Positions 7,823 to 15,650 are shown, counted from the stretch's first letter. The stretch: DNA of 31,982 nt from an uncultured Oscillospiraceae bacterium (GCA_934630495.1 CAKTVW010000025.1:1-31982); one strand, 5' to 3'. Numbers and translations: made by a program. Notes: generated from the letters alone by a model not told the origin.

Positions 7823-7949
7823 TTATACTAGAATCTGTTAAAAAGCTTGAAAAGCTTTTTATAGCGCCAGCAGCGTGCTTTCGCACGATGCGAGTGTGCG
7901 TAGCGCACGGGATTCTTGATTAAATCTTTTAATCAAGAATCAGTATTAG
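7823..7949. repeat. Structured interspersed repeat, short copy
   Basis: A 127-bp second copy of the 178-334 element, in the same orientation, with the same ends (TTATACTAG to CAGTATTAG) and the same hairpins, including the perfect 14-bp right-end stem. It lacks about 30 central bases. The GTGTGC/GCACAC hairpin of the first copy becomes GTGCG/CGCAC here, so pairing is kept despite a base change. It lies between the dnaK terminator and dnaJ. Confidence 0.8.
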
Positions 7950-7960
7950 TGAAAAACAGT

Positions 7961-7988
7961 CCCGATCAAAACGAACGGTTTGATCGGG
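7961..7988 (+). other. Hairpin in the dnaJ leader
   Basis: CCCGATCAAA (7961-7970) pairs perfectly with TTTGATCGGG (7979-7988), 27 bp before the dnaJ start. There is no T-run. It may be a leader structure or a repeat remnant. No convincing sigma-A promoter was found between 7758 and 8015. Confidence 0.5.
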
Positions 7989-8015
7989 TATCAGACATAT
8001 TTCAGGTGAGTGCTT

Positions 8016-9152
8016 ATGGCGAACGAAAACAAACGAGATTATTATGAGGTGCTCGGCGTCGCAAAGGACGCGTCCGAGGCCGATATCAAGCGTGCCTACC
8101 GTAAATTGGCCGCGCAGTATCACCCCGACGTCAACCACGAGCCGGGTGCCGAGGAAAAATTCAAGGAGATCAACGAGGCAAACGAGGTCCTGTCCGACCC
8201 CGACAAGCGGGCGCGCTATGACCAATTCGGCTTCGCGGGCGTCGATCCCAATTTCAATCCCGGCGGAGCCGGCGGCAACCCCTTTGAGGGGGGCTTCGGC
8301 GATTTCGGTGATCTGGGCGACCTGTTCGGAAGCTTTTTCGGCGGCGGCAGAAGCAGCCGCCGCGCGCCGAACGCCCCTTCGCGCGGCGAGGATGTCGCGG
8401 CGCGGGTGGAGCTGACCTTTGAGGAAGCCGCCTTCGGCACCGAAAAGGAGATCAGCGCCTCCCGCATCGAGGACTGCGACATGTGCCACGGCACGGGCGC
8501 GGCTCCCGGCTCGAGCGCCGAAACGTGTGCGCGCTGCAACGGGCGCGGTACGATCCGCACACAGCAGAATTTTATGGGCATGACCATGCAGTCCGACTCC
8601 GTCTGTCCCGATTGCCGCGGTACGGGCAAGGTCATCAAGAATCCCTGCACGCGCTGCCGCGGAAAGGGCAAGGTGCGCCGCAGCTTCAAGACCAGAGTCC
8701 GCTTCCCCGCAGGCATCGACGACGGTCAGACGCTCCGCGTGCGCGGCGAAGGCTGCACCGGCTTCAACGGCGGCCCGAAGGGCGACCTGATGGTGACCGT
8801 CAGCGTGAAAAAGCACCCGATCTTTACCAGACAGGGGCAGAGCGTCTATTGCGAAATGCCGATCTCCTTTTCGCAGGCGGCGCTGGGTGCCGAGCTGGAG
8901 GTCCCGACGCTCGACGGCAAGGTGCGCTACAGCATTGCCGAAGGAACGCAGACGGGAACGACCTTCCGGCTCAAGGGCAAGGGGATCCCCTATGTCAACG
9001 GCAAGGGCAGAGGCGACCAGTTCGTAACGGTCGTCGTCGAGACGCCGACCCGGCTGAACCGCGAGCAAAAGGAGCTGCTGCGCCAGTTAGAACAGGGCGC
9101 GGGCGAGGCCTCTCAGCCAAAGCGCAAGAAATTCTTGGATTTCTTCCGTTGA
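8016..9152 (+). CDS. dnaJ: Chaperone protein DnaJ (Hsp40, type I)
   Basis: Co-chaperone that delivers clients to DnaK and stimulates its ATPase. The 378-residue protein has a J-domain with His36-Pro37-Asp38, a Gly/Phe-rich linker (about 71-110) and four CxxCxGxG zinc motifs starting at Cys154, Cys171, Cys197 and Cys211. Two beta-barrel client domains follow, including VRFPAGIDDGQTLRVRGEG. The ATG at 8016 was chosen over an in-frame GTG at 8010 because AGGTGAG sits just before it and the family begins MANENKRDYYEVLGV-like. The basic tail RKKFLDFFR is repeated, in frame, beyond the stop. Confidence 0.97.
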   Translation: MANENKRDYYEVLGVAKDASEADIKRAYRKLAAQYHPDVNHEPGAEEKFKEINEANEVLSDPDKRARYDQFGFAGVDPNFNPGGAGGNPFEGGFGDFGDLGDLFGSFFGGGRSSRRAPNAPSRGEDVAARVELTFEEAAFGTEKEISASRIEDCDMCHGTGAAPGSSAETCARCNGRGTIRTQQNFMGMTMQSDSVCPDCRGTGKVIKNPCTRCRGKGKVRRSFKTRVRFPAGIDDGQTLRVRGEGCTGFNGGPKGDLMVTVSVKKHPIFTRQGQSVYCEMPISFSQAALGAELEVPTLDGKVRYSIAEGTQTGTTFRLKGKGIPYVNGKGRGDQFVTVVVETPTRLNREQKELLRQLEQGAGEASQPKRKKFLDFFR

Positions 9153-9278
9153 CCGCCGAGGCGTAAGAGATTCCCGGACTTCTTCCGTCAATCGTTGAAA
9201 TGGAGGAAATTCTCGAAGTTCTTCCGTTGACCGCTGAGGCGCAAGAAATGTTAGGGTTTCTTCCGTTGGCCGCGAAGC
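9123..9278 (+). repeat. Four in-frame 39-bp repeats of the dnaJ C-terminal tail
   Basis: Units at 9123-9161, 9162-9200, 9201-9239 and 9240-9278, all exactly 13 codons in the dnaJ frame. The first contains the last nine dnaJ codons and the stop. The units read RKKFLDFFR-stop-PPR, RKRFPDFFRQSLK, WRKFSKFFR-stop-PLR and RKKC-stop-GFFRWPRS. The last three lie in the intergenic region and are diverged copies of the tail. Confidence 0.88.
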
Positions 9279-9323
9279 GGAGCTGCTGCACGAAAGCGGA
9301 ATAGAGGGATAATCTCCCATTTT

Positions 9324-9446
9324 TGTCATTGCGAGGAGGGCGCAGCCCGACGCGGCAATCCGTTCTCCTCTGTAACGCTTTTACGAGAAAACCGGCGCAA
9401 AGAGATGCGGATTGCCACGGTTTGCTGCGCAAACCTCGCAATGACA
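9324..9446. repeat. Inverted pair of TGTCATTGCGAGG repeats (REP/BIME-like)
   Basis: TGTCATTGCGAGG at the left end is mirrored by CCTCGCAATGACA at the right end. Each arm carries its own inner palindrome (GGGCGCAGCCC; TTTGCTGCGCAAA) and GGCAATCCG or CGGATTGCC. The arms resemble those in the mosaic elements at 17652-17970 and 25236-25471. Such arrays elsewhere are moved by Y1 (RAYT) transposases; no transposase gene is in this window. Confidence 0.75.
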
Positions 9447-9473
9447 TGTGGGCTGGTTTTTAACAGTCAACAC

Positions 9474-9504
9474 AACGGGGTCGGGCATTGCGCCTGACCC
9501 CGTT
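9474..9504. terminator. Shared terminator at the dnaJ/argS convergent junction
   Basis: A 13-bp stem with one G-T wobble (9474-9486 with 9492-9504) around a 5-nt loop, starting AACGGGGTC. It lies between convergent dnaJ and argS, 12 bp from the argS stop, and is a member of the GGGGTCAGG/CCTGACCCC hairpin family. The flanking T-runs are weak. Confidence 0.7.
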
Positions 9505-9516
9505 ATCATTATAGAC

Positions 9517-11274
9517 TTACATTTTATCCGGCGCTTCAAAGCCCAGCAGGTCGATGCAGCTCTCCAGCGCCCGCTTGGCAAGCGCGATCAGCGCGATATA
9601 GCCGCTCTGCTTCTGTGCGTCCGGCTCGGCAAGAATGCGCGTTTCATGATAGAATTTGTTGACCGCGCAGGCCAACTCGTAGGCATACGCCGCAATCACG
9701 TTCGGCGCACTGTCGCGGTACGCCATCGCGAACTGCTCCGGCATCTGCGCCAGCGTAAGCTGTAATGTCTTTGCACTGTCGCTGTCCGCAGGGGCGATCG
9801 GCAGCGCCTCATAGGGCTTGCCGAAGCGCGCCAGAATGGACTTGATGCGCACGATCGTGTACAGCAGATACGGCCCGGTATTGCCCTCAAAGGCGGCAAA
9901 GCGCTCCATATCAAACACATAATCCTTCGTCGCCAGATTGGACAGGTCGCCGTATTTCAGTGCGCCCACGGCGATCATCTTTGCCGTGCGGTGCGCCTCC
10001 GAGGCATCGACGATCTGATTCTCGACGATCTTGTCCTCGACGAAGCGCGTAATGTCGGCAATCAGCGTTTCCAGCCGCATCACGCCGCCGTCGCGCGTCT
10101 TAAAGGGCTTTCCGTCCTTGCCGTTCATCGTGCCGAAGCCGATATGCTGAAGCTGCGTCGTCTCCGGAACGATGCCGCTCTTACGCGCCGCGCGGAACAC
10201 CTGCTCAAAGTGCAGGCTCTGCCGCTTATCCGTCACATAGAGGATCTTATCCGGCGCGTAATCCTGCATACGCTGGACGATCGTCGCTAAGTCCGTTGTA
10301 GCGTAAAGCGTTGCACCGTCGGACTTGACCATGATACACGGCGGCATCTCCTTCTTGTCGCCCGCCTCGGCGACCTCGATTACCTTTGCGCCCTCGCTCT
10401 CCTTGAGCACGCCGCGCTTCTGCAAATAGTCGAGCATCGGCGGAATATACGGCTCGGCGTCGCTCTCGCCCTTCCAGATATCAAAGCTGACGCCCAGATT
10501 TTCGTAATTGCGCTTCAGATCGGCCACGGAAATCGCCAAAATGCGCTGCCACAGCGCATAGTATCCGCGCTTATGCGCCTGTAACTGCGCAGTAATTTCG
10601 TGCGCCTTTTTCGCAAACACGGGGTCCTGCTTGCTTTTCGCGCTGGCGAAGGGATAGATCTCCTCCAGCTCTGAAACGGTACACGGCGCGTTTTCGGGGT
10701 ACTCTCCCGTATAGCTCTCGTCGAAATACGGCAGCTCGGGCCGGCGCTCCTGCAATTCGGCAATGATAAGGCCCATTTGCAGGCCCCAGTCGCCCAGATG
10801 GATATCGCCGATCACCTCGTCGCCGAAGTAGCGGTAGATGCGCTTGATGCTCTCGCCGATGATCGCCGGGCGCAGATGTCCGACATGCAGCGGCTTGGCG
10901 ACGTTCGGCCCGCCGTAATCGAGCACGACCTTACGCGGCGGGAACTCGTCGGCCGCGCCGGGTTTTTCGCTCTGCCGCAGCTCGTCGATATGCGCGGCAA
11001 GGTAGTCCTCGCGGACGCGCAGATTGATAAAACCGGGCTTGACGGCCTCGGCCACGGAAAAAACGGAGCCGTTCTGCAGCGCGGCGACCACGTCCTCCGC
11101 GATCATGAGCGGCGCTTTGTGCGCGGCCTTGGCGGCAGGCATTGCGCCGTTGCACTGAAATTCGCACAAATCGGGGCGGTTGGAGGCCGTGACCTTTCCG
11201 TAGGCTCCGTCGTATCCGGCCGCGCAAAACGCCTGCGAAACGACCTCGGTCAGCTTGTCGATCAGCTTTTGCAT
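9517..11274 (-). CDS. argS: Arginyl-tRNA synthetase
   Basis: Class I synthetase charging tRNA-Arg. From the chosen start it has 585 residues, a normal size for bacterial ArgRS. It has the additional N-terminal tRNA-recognition domain, the HIGH-type motif HVGH at residues 130-133 (context GGPNVAKPLHVGHLR), the catalytic KTRDGGVMRLE region, and a helical anticodon-binding domain at the C-terminus (YAYELACAVNKFYHETRIL). The start at 11274 is preceded by AAAGGAG; the longer open frame adds 13 residues with no support. A consensus promoter lies upstream, with a short leader that contains no T-box. Confidence 0.97.
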   Translation of the reverse strand: MQKLIDKLTEVVSQAFCAAGYDGAYGKVTASNRPDLCEFQCNGAMPAAKAAHKAPLMIAEDVVAALQNGSVFSVAEAVKPGFINLRVREDYLAAHIDELRQSEKPGAADEFPPRKVVLDYGGPNVAKPLHVGHLRPAIIGESIKRIYRYFGDEVIGDIHLGDWGLQMGLIIAELQERRPELPYFDESYTGEYPENAPCTVSELEEIYPFASAKSKQDPVFAKKAHEITAQLQAHKRGYYALWQRILAISVADLKRNYENLGVSFDIWKGESDAEPYIPPMLDYLQKRGVLKESEGAKVIEVAEAGDKKEMPPCIMVKSDGATLYATTDLATIVQRMQDYAPDKILYVTDKRQSLHFEQVFRAARKSGIVPETTQLQHIGFGTMNGKDGKPFKTRDGGVMRLETLIADITRFVEDKIVENQIVDASEAHRTAKMIAVGALKYGDLSNLATKDYVFDMERFAAFEGNTGPYLLYTIVRIKSILARFGKPYEALPIAPADSDSAKTLQLTLAQMPEQFAMAYRDSAPNVIAAYAYELACAVNKFYHETRILAEPDAQKQSGYIALIALAKRALESCIDLLGFEAPDKM

Positions 11275-11327
11275 GATTGATTCTCCTTTGCGCTGCCGTC
11301 TCGGCGGCAGCAATACTTATTGATTTT

Positions 11328-11356
11328 ATCATATCAAAAAATGGCGCAATTGTCAA
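11328..11356 (-). promoter_or_regulatory. Sigma-A promoter of argS
   Basis: On the minus strand TTGACA (11351-11356), 17-bp spacer, TATGAT (11328-11333). The leader to the ATG is about 50 nt and holds a small CTGCCG/CGGCAG hairpin but no room for a T-box riboswitch. Confidence 0.85.
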
Positions 11357-11420
11357 ATATCCGCTTTTTCAAAGCAGCGGGCCGCAAATACCCGATTCGT
11401 CGGGTTTTCGTGATAAATCC

Positions 11421-11449
11421 TTGCATATCCGGGAAAAATATGCTATATT
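11421..11449 (+). promoter_or_regulatory. Sigma-A promoter of the sufC-sufB-rlmH operon
   Basis: TTGCAT (11421-11426), 17-bp spacer, TATATT (11444-11449). It leaves about 90 nt of leader before sufC. A small CCCGA/TCGGG hairpin with TTTT (about 11388-11406) lies just upstream and could insulate it from argS-side transcription. Confidence 0.7.
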
Positions 11450-11548
11450 CGTCACAGATAACCGACGGCGCGGCCGTGCCTCTCCGGGCCTCCGCTTTTC
11501 GCCCCGGAACGCGCGTCCCGCTCTGAAAGAAACCGAGGAATTTTCATT

Positions 11549-12283
11549 ATGCTGAACATCGAACGCCTCTCCTACCACGTCGACGGCGAAGACGGCGGGG
11601 TCGACATTCTCCGCGACGTCACCCTGTCGGTCGCCGACAAGCGCTTTATCGTTATTACCGGCCCGAACGGCGGCGGCAAGACCAGCCTTGCCCGCGCCAT
11701 TATGGGCATCAATCGCCCCACCGGCGGCAAGATCGTCTGGAACGGCCGCGATATCACCGACCTGTCCGTGACCGAGCGCGCCCGCCTCGGCATCTCCTAC
11801 GCTTTTCAGCAGCCGCCGCGCTTTAAGGGCATGAAGGTCCGCGACCTGCTCGACGTCGCCGCAGGCAAAAAAATGACGCACGACGACGCGTGCTCCTATC
11901 TGACCAAGGTGGGCCTGTGCGCCCGCGACTACATTGACCGCGACGTGGACGCAAGCCTTTCCGGCGGCGAGGTCAAGCGGATCGAGATCGCGACCGTTCT
12001 GGCGCGGCGCGGAGAGCTGATGATCTTCGACGAGCCGGAGGCCGGTATCGATCTATGGTCGTTTGCACGCCTGACCGAAACGTTCCAGGAAATTCACGAC
12101 CGAAAAGAAGCCACGATCCTGATTATTTCCCATCAGGAGCGCATCATCCGTCTTGCCGACGAGATCGTCCTGATCGCAAACGGGACCGTCACGGCGCGGG
12201 GCACCGTGGACGAAATTTACCCGAAGATTGTCGCCGACACCGTTGCCGGCTGCAACCGTCTGGAGGTGAACGGCACATGCTGA
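11549..12283 (+). CDS. sufC: SufC-type ATPase for iron-sulfur cluster assembly
   Basis: ABC-class ATPase that drives conformational change of the SufB/D scaffold during Fe-S cluster assembly; cytosolic, no membrane part. The 244 residues carry Walker A GPNGGGKT (38-45), Gln87-Gln88 of the Q-loop, the signature LSGGE (137-141), Walker B LMIFDEPEAG (157-166) and the H-loop in IISHQERI. Its 3' end overlaps the start of the sufB-like gene by seven bases. No sufS, sufU, sufE or second SufB/D gene is adjacent, which fits a minimal two-gene (SMS-like) scaffold. Confidence 0.93.
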   Translation: MLNIERLSYHVDGEDGGVDILRDVTLSVADKRFIVITGPNGGGKTSLARAIMGINRPTGGKIVWNGRDITDLSVTERARLGISYAFQQPPRFKGMKVRDLLDVAAGKKMTHDDACSYLTKVGLCARDYIDRDVDASLSGGEVKRIEIATVLARRGELMIFDEPEAGIDLWSFARLTETFQEIHDRKEATILIISHQERIIRLADEIVLIANGTVTARGTVDEIYPKIVADTVAGCNRLEVNGTC

Positions 12284-13197
12284 ACGAAATTCAAAAGCAC
12301 ATTCTGGAGATTGTCGCGGATATGAAGGACACCGGCGAGGGTGCCGTCAACATCCGCTCCGACGGCGCGAAGCTGTTCCGCCGCAACACCGAGCACATCG
12401 TTATCGAGTCCAAGACCGACAAGGACGGCATCGACATCCGTATCGCGCCGCACACGGTGCACGAAACGGTGAGCATCCCCGTCGTGCTGACCAAGACCGG
12501 AATGCACGACATGGTCTACAACGACTTTTTCGTCGGCGAGGGCGCCGACGTGACAATCGTCGCGGGCTGCGGCATCCACAATTGCGGCGACTGCGACAGC
12601 CAGCACGACGGCATCCACACCTTTTACGTCGGGAAGAACGCAAAGGTGAAATACATTGAAAAGCACTACGGCGAGGGCGAAGGCGGCAAGCGCATCCTGA
12701 ACCCGCAGACGATCCTCTATCTGGAGGAGGGCGCGTCCGTTACGCTCGAAACCAGCCAGATTCGCGGCGTGGACGACACGAAACGCTACACCAAGGCCGA
12801 GTGCAACGGCGCAGGCAGCGAGATCATCATTCATGAAAAGCTCCTGACGCATGCCGATCAGCACGCCGTGTCCGAAATGGACGTTTTTCTCAACGGCGAG
12901 GACAGCAAAGCGCAGGTCGTTTCCCGCTCCGTCGCACAGGACAGCTCGTCGCAGGTGTTCTATCCGCGTGTGCAGGGCAATGTGAAGTGCTTCGGCCATG
13001 TCCAGTGCGACGCGATCATTATGGGAAGCGCCAAGGTGCGCGCCATTCCCGAGATCAGCTGCAATCATGTCGACGCTTCGCTGATCCATGAGGCGGCCAT
13101 CGGCCGGATCGCGGGCGATCAGATCCTCAAGCTGACGACGCTCGGCCTGACGCCCGAGGAAGCCGAGCAGAAAATTCTGGAGGGCTTCCTGCGGTAA
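12277..13197 (+). CDS. SufB/SufD-family scaffold protein, short form
   Basis: Partner of SufC; the pair should build Fe-S clusters on a beta-helix scaffold. At 306 residues it is much shorter than SufB (about 470) and near the size of the ancestral SmsB-type proteins. Conserved features are the Cys-rich CGIHNCGDCDSQHDG stretch, the beta-helix core, and the C-terminal SCNHVDASLIHEAAIGRI with DQILKLTTLGL. By eye, the position of the E. coli SufB catalytic Cys405 is not a cysteine here, while the SufD-type His in LIHEA is kept. The ATG at 12277 overlaps sufC; the longer open frame upstream is sufC out of frame. Confidence 0.88.
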   Translation: MLNEIQKHILEIVADMKDTGEGAVNIRSDGAKLFRRNTEHIVIESKTDKDGIDIRIAPHTVHETVSIPVVLTKTGMHDMVYNDFFVGEGADVTIVAGCGIHNCGDCDSQHDGIHTFYVGKNAKVKYIEKHYGEGEGGKRILNPQTILYLEEGASVTLETSQIRGVDDTKRYTKAECNGAGSEIIIHEKLLTHADQHAVSEMDVFLNGEDSKAQVVSRSVAQDSSSQVFYPRVQGNVKCFGHVQCDAIIMGSAKVRAIPEISCNHVDASLIHEAAIGRIAGDQILKLTTLGLTPEEAEQKILEGFLR

Positions 13198-13228
13198 CGC
13201 GGTTTGCCGCCGAACGGAGGGGACGCGC

Positions 13229-13711
13229 ATGTTTTCCGTTACGCTCATCACGGTCGGAAAGCTGAAAGAGAAATTTTATCTGGCGGCGGCGGACGAGTAC
13301 GCAAAGCGGCTGTCGGCCTACTGCAAATTCCGACTGATCGAGCTGCCCGAGCAGCGTCTGCCCGACGATCCGACACAGGCGGAAATTGCGGCGGGATTGG
13401 CGCGCGAAGGCGAGGCGATCCGGGCAAAGCTGCCGAAAAACGCATGGTTCTGCGTGCTGACGCCGGAGGGCACGACGCTTTCCTCCGAGCAGCTTGCCGA
13501 CAAGCTGGCGCAGGTCAAGCTGAACGGTAAGAGCGAGGCGTGTTTTCTGATCGGGTCGTCGTTCGGGATCGACGCGTCGGTGAAGCAGGCGGCGGATTTC
13601 CGCCTGTCCTTCGGTCCGATGACCTTCCCGCACCACCTGATGCGCGTAATGGCGCTCGAGCAGCTCTACCGCGCCGAAACCATTCAGGCAGGAACGAAAT
13701 ATCATAAATAG
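13229..13711 (+). CDS. rlmH: 23S rRNA (pseudouridine-1915-N3) methyltransferase RlmH
   Basis: SPOUT-class methyltransferase that modifies pseudouridine 1915 in helix 69 of 23S rRNA, acting on whole 70S ribosomes. The 160 residues match the family length. It starts MFSVTLITVGKLKEKF, has the SAM-binding trefoil knot FLIGSSFGID, the run FRLSFGPMTFPHHLMRVMALEQLYRA (read in two parts: LSFGPMTFPHHLMR and ALEQLYRA), and ends GTKYHK as the family does. A GGAGG site precedes the ATG. It lies 31 bp after the sufB-like gene and is likely co-transcribed. A three-unit 28-bp repeat starts inside its stop codon. Confidence 0.95.
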   Translation: MFSVTLITVGKLKEKFYLAAADEYAKRLSAYCKFRLIELPEQRLPDDPTQAEIAAGLAREGEAIRAKLPKNAWFCVLTPEGTTLSSEQLADKLAQVKLNGKSEACFLIGSSFGIDASVKQAADFRLSFGPMTFPHHLMRVMALEQLYRAETIQAGTKYHK

Positions 13712-13793
13712 TCAACAGCCTGTTGCCGTGCATTCCTAGTCAACGATCTGCTGACAGTCGTTTGCAGTAGACGATCTGTTGCGGTGTAGTTGT
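13710..13793 (+). repeat. Three 28-bp tandem repeats beginning in the rlmH stop codon
   Basis: Units at 13710-13737, 13738-13765 and 13766-13793, each starting AGTCAAC or AGTAGAC and sharing the GATCTG(C/T)TG core (CAGCCTGTTG in the first). They show moderate divergence. Unlike dnaJ and lspA, the unit does not resemble the end of the gene, and 28 is not a multiple of three. Confidence 0.7.
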
Positions 13794-13818
13794 TGTGTAT
13801 CTGCAAACAGACATTGAA

Positions 13819-13842
13819 AAAGCCGCCCCGGAGGGCGGCTTT
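13819..13842 (+). terminator. Terminator after rlmH
   Basis: AAAGCCGCCC, 4-nt loop, GGGCGGCTTT: a compact intrinsic terminator for the sufC-sufB-rlmH transcript. A second hairpin (13843-13874, CAGCGTG/CACGCTG with an inner CGAAAA/TTTTCG) follows directly. Confidence 0.75.
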
Positions 13843-13875
13843 CAGCGTGTCGAAAAACCCTTTTCGGCACGCTGG

Positions 13876-14129
13876 CAGACTGTTAAAAAGTTCGGAATAC
13901 AAGCAACTCGCGCCCGTCGGCGTACATAGGTACGGGGACGTTTGCGAGCGCCGCCAGCGGCGGATACAGCGAGCAAAAAGGAGTGGCAGCGGTCAAAATT
14001 TGAAGCCGCCGTCAGCGCGGCACACAAATTTTGGGCACCGCAACAGGAACAGCCGTATCCGTAAGGCGGCAAAGCCACCAACGGCTACGTCATCGGAATG
14101 ACATGACCGAGGGTTCTTTGACACGCTCA
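13876..14129 (+). repeat. Mosaic intergenic element, copy A
   Basis: About 250 bp from CAGACTGTTAAAAAG to TTTGACACGCTCA. It shares two modules with other sites: an AAATTTGAAGCCGCC...GGCACACAAATTTTGGG module also present (inverted) at 17652-17970, and a GTATCCGTAAGGCGGC...CTACGTCATCGGAATGACAT module present at all three sites. The ends carry an inverted TGTCAAA-like motif. No reading frame looks coding. It sits between convergent rlmH and proS. Confidence 0.75.
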
Positions 14130-14130
14130 G

Positions 14131-14170
14131 CACCGGGAGCGGTCCGTAAAGGGCCGCTCCCGGTGATTTT
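14131..14170. terminator. Strong hairpin at the 3' side of proS
   Basis: CACCGGGAGCGG (14131-14142) pairs with CCGCTCCCGGTG (14154-14165). ATTTT follows on the plus strand. It is 44 bp past the proS stop and probably acts as a convergent-junction terminator, better on the plus strand than on the minus strand. Confidence 0.65.
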
Positions 14171-14213
14171 GCGCTTTCCGCGTCGGAAAGCCGCCTTTAT
14201 GCAGGTACGGACA

Positions 14214-15650
14214 TCAATATGCGACGCCCCAGTAGATCATCTTCTTTGCGGGTCTGCCGCAGATCGCGCAGTGATCGTACAGCTTCTCCTGTGCAAACGG
14301 GATGCAGCGGCTGGACATTCCCGCTTCCTCCTTCATGCGGTTCTCGCAGGCGACGTCGCCGCACCACATCGTGCGGATAAAGCCGCCGTGCTCCTGCTGA
14401 AGCCGCTTTGCCTCCTCGAGTGTCTCGGCGTCGTAAATATGTTCGGTCAGGTTCTTCTTCGCCTTCTCGTACATGCCGTGATGCACCTGCTCGAGAAGCT
14501 CCTGCGCCTTCTGCACGACCTCGTCCAGAGCGACGACGGTCTTTTCGCCGTTGTCGCGGCGAACCATGACGCACTGCCCGTTCTCGATATCCTTCGGGCC
14601 AAGCTCCAGACGCAGCGGCACACCCTTCATCTCGTACTCGGCAAACTTCCAGCCGGGGCTTTGCTCGGACTCGTCCGTCTTGACGCGCAGTCCCGCCGCG
14701 CGAAGCGTATCGGCGACCTCGTGCGCCTTATCCAGCACGCCTTCCTTATGGAACGCAATGGGGATCAGGGCGATCTGAACGGGCGCGATCTTCGGAGGCA
14801 GGACCAGACCGTTGTTGTCGCCGTGGGTCATAATGATGCCGCCGATCAGGCGGGTCGACACGCCCCAGGAGGTCTGGAACGGATTGACCTGCTGATTGTT
14901 CTTATCGGTAAAATGAATGTCGAACGCGCGGGCAAAGCCGTCGCCGAAATAGTGCGACGTGCCGGCCTGCAGGGCCTTGCGGTCGTGCATCATGCATTCG
15001 ATGGTATAGGTCGCCTCCGCGCCGTTGAATTTTTCCTTATCGGTCTTCTGTCCGCGGGTCACGGGCATGGCAAGCACGTTTTCGCAGAAATCGGCGTAGA
15101 CATTGAGCATCCGCTCGGTCTCCTCGCGCGCCTCCTCGGCCGTGGCGTGCATGGTGTGGCCCTCCTGCCAGAGGAACTCGCGGTGACGCAGGAACGGACG
15201 GCTGGTCTTTTCCCAGCGCAGGACGCTGCACCACTGGTTGTACATCTTCGGCAGGTCGCGATGCGACTGGATCACATTGCGGAAGTGCTCGCAGAACAGC
15301 GTCTCGGAGGTCGGACGGATGCAGTAGCGCTCCTCGAGCTTGTCGTTGCCGCCCATCGTGACCCATGCGCACTCCGGGGCGAAGCCCTCGACGTGGTCCT
15401 TCTCCTTCTGTAACAGGGATTCCGGGATCAGCATGGGCATGTAGACGTTTTCCGCGCCGGTCTTCTTAAACTCGGCGTCCATCAGCCGCTGGATATTCTC
15501 CCAGATCGCATAGCCGTAGGGACGGTAGATAAACATTCCCTTAATGGAGGAATAGTCGATCAGCTCGGCCTTCTTGCACACGTCGGTATACCACTGGGCG
15601 AAGTCCGTCTCCATGTCGGTGATCTGCTCCACCTTTTTCTCTTTTGCCAT
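14214..15650 (-). CDS. proS: Prolyl-tRNA synthetase, eukaryote/archaeon type (ProS3)
   Basis: Class II synthetase charging tRNA-Pro. With 478 residues it is the short form without the bacterial editing insertion. Motifs: RPTSET (motif 2 region), WEKTSRPFLRHREFLWQEGHT, and the later SWGVSTRLIGGIIMTHGD. The C-terminal domain has zinc-type cysteines (CGDVACE, CAICGRPAKK) and ends WGVAY with the terminal tyrosine typical of this type. The start at MAKEKK (15650) was chosen over upstream ATGs because GGAAGGTGG lies at proper distance from it and overlaps or abuts the others. No T-box leader is present in the roughly 130 bp upstream. Confidence 0.96.
   Translation of the reverse strand: MAKEKKVEQITDMETDFAQWYTDVCKKAELIDYSSIKGMFIYRPYGYAIWENIQRLMDAEFKKTGAENVYMPMLIPESLLQKEKDHVEGFAPECAWVTMGGNDKLEERYCIRPTSETLFCEHFRNVIQSHRDLPKMYNQWCSVLRWEKTSRPFLRHREFLWQEGHTMHATAEEAREETERMLNVYADFCENVLAMPVTRGQKTDKEKFNGAEATYTIECMMHDRKALQAGTSHYFGDGFARAFDIHFTDKNNQQVNPFQTSWGVSTRLIGGIIMTHGDNNGLVLPPKIAPVQIALIPIAFHKEGVLDKAHEVADTLRAAGLRVKTDESEQSPGWKFAEYEMKGVPLRLELGPKDIENGQCVMVRRDNGEKTVVALDEVVQKAQELLEQVHHGMYEKAKKNLTEHIYDAETLEEAKRLQQEHGGFIRTMWCGDVACENRMKEEAGMSSRCIPFAQEKLYDHCAICGRPAKKMIYWGVAY

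Noticed and set aside
8010..8015. Upstream GTG as the dnaJ start
   Set aside because: It overlaps the AGGTGAG ribosome site and adds two residues outside the family start.
11388..11406. CCCGA/TCGGG hairpin as an iron-responsive or SufR-type operator
   Set aside because: The stem is only 5 bp with TTTT after it, so it fits a weak terminator as well, and there is no consensus match I can support.
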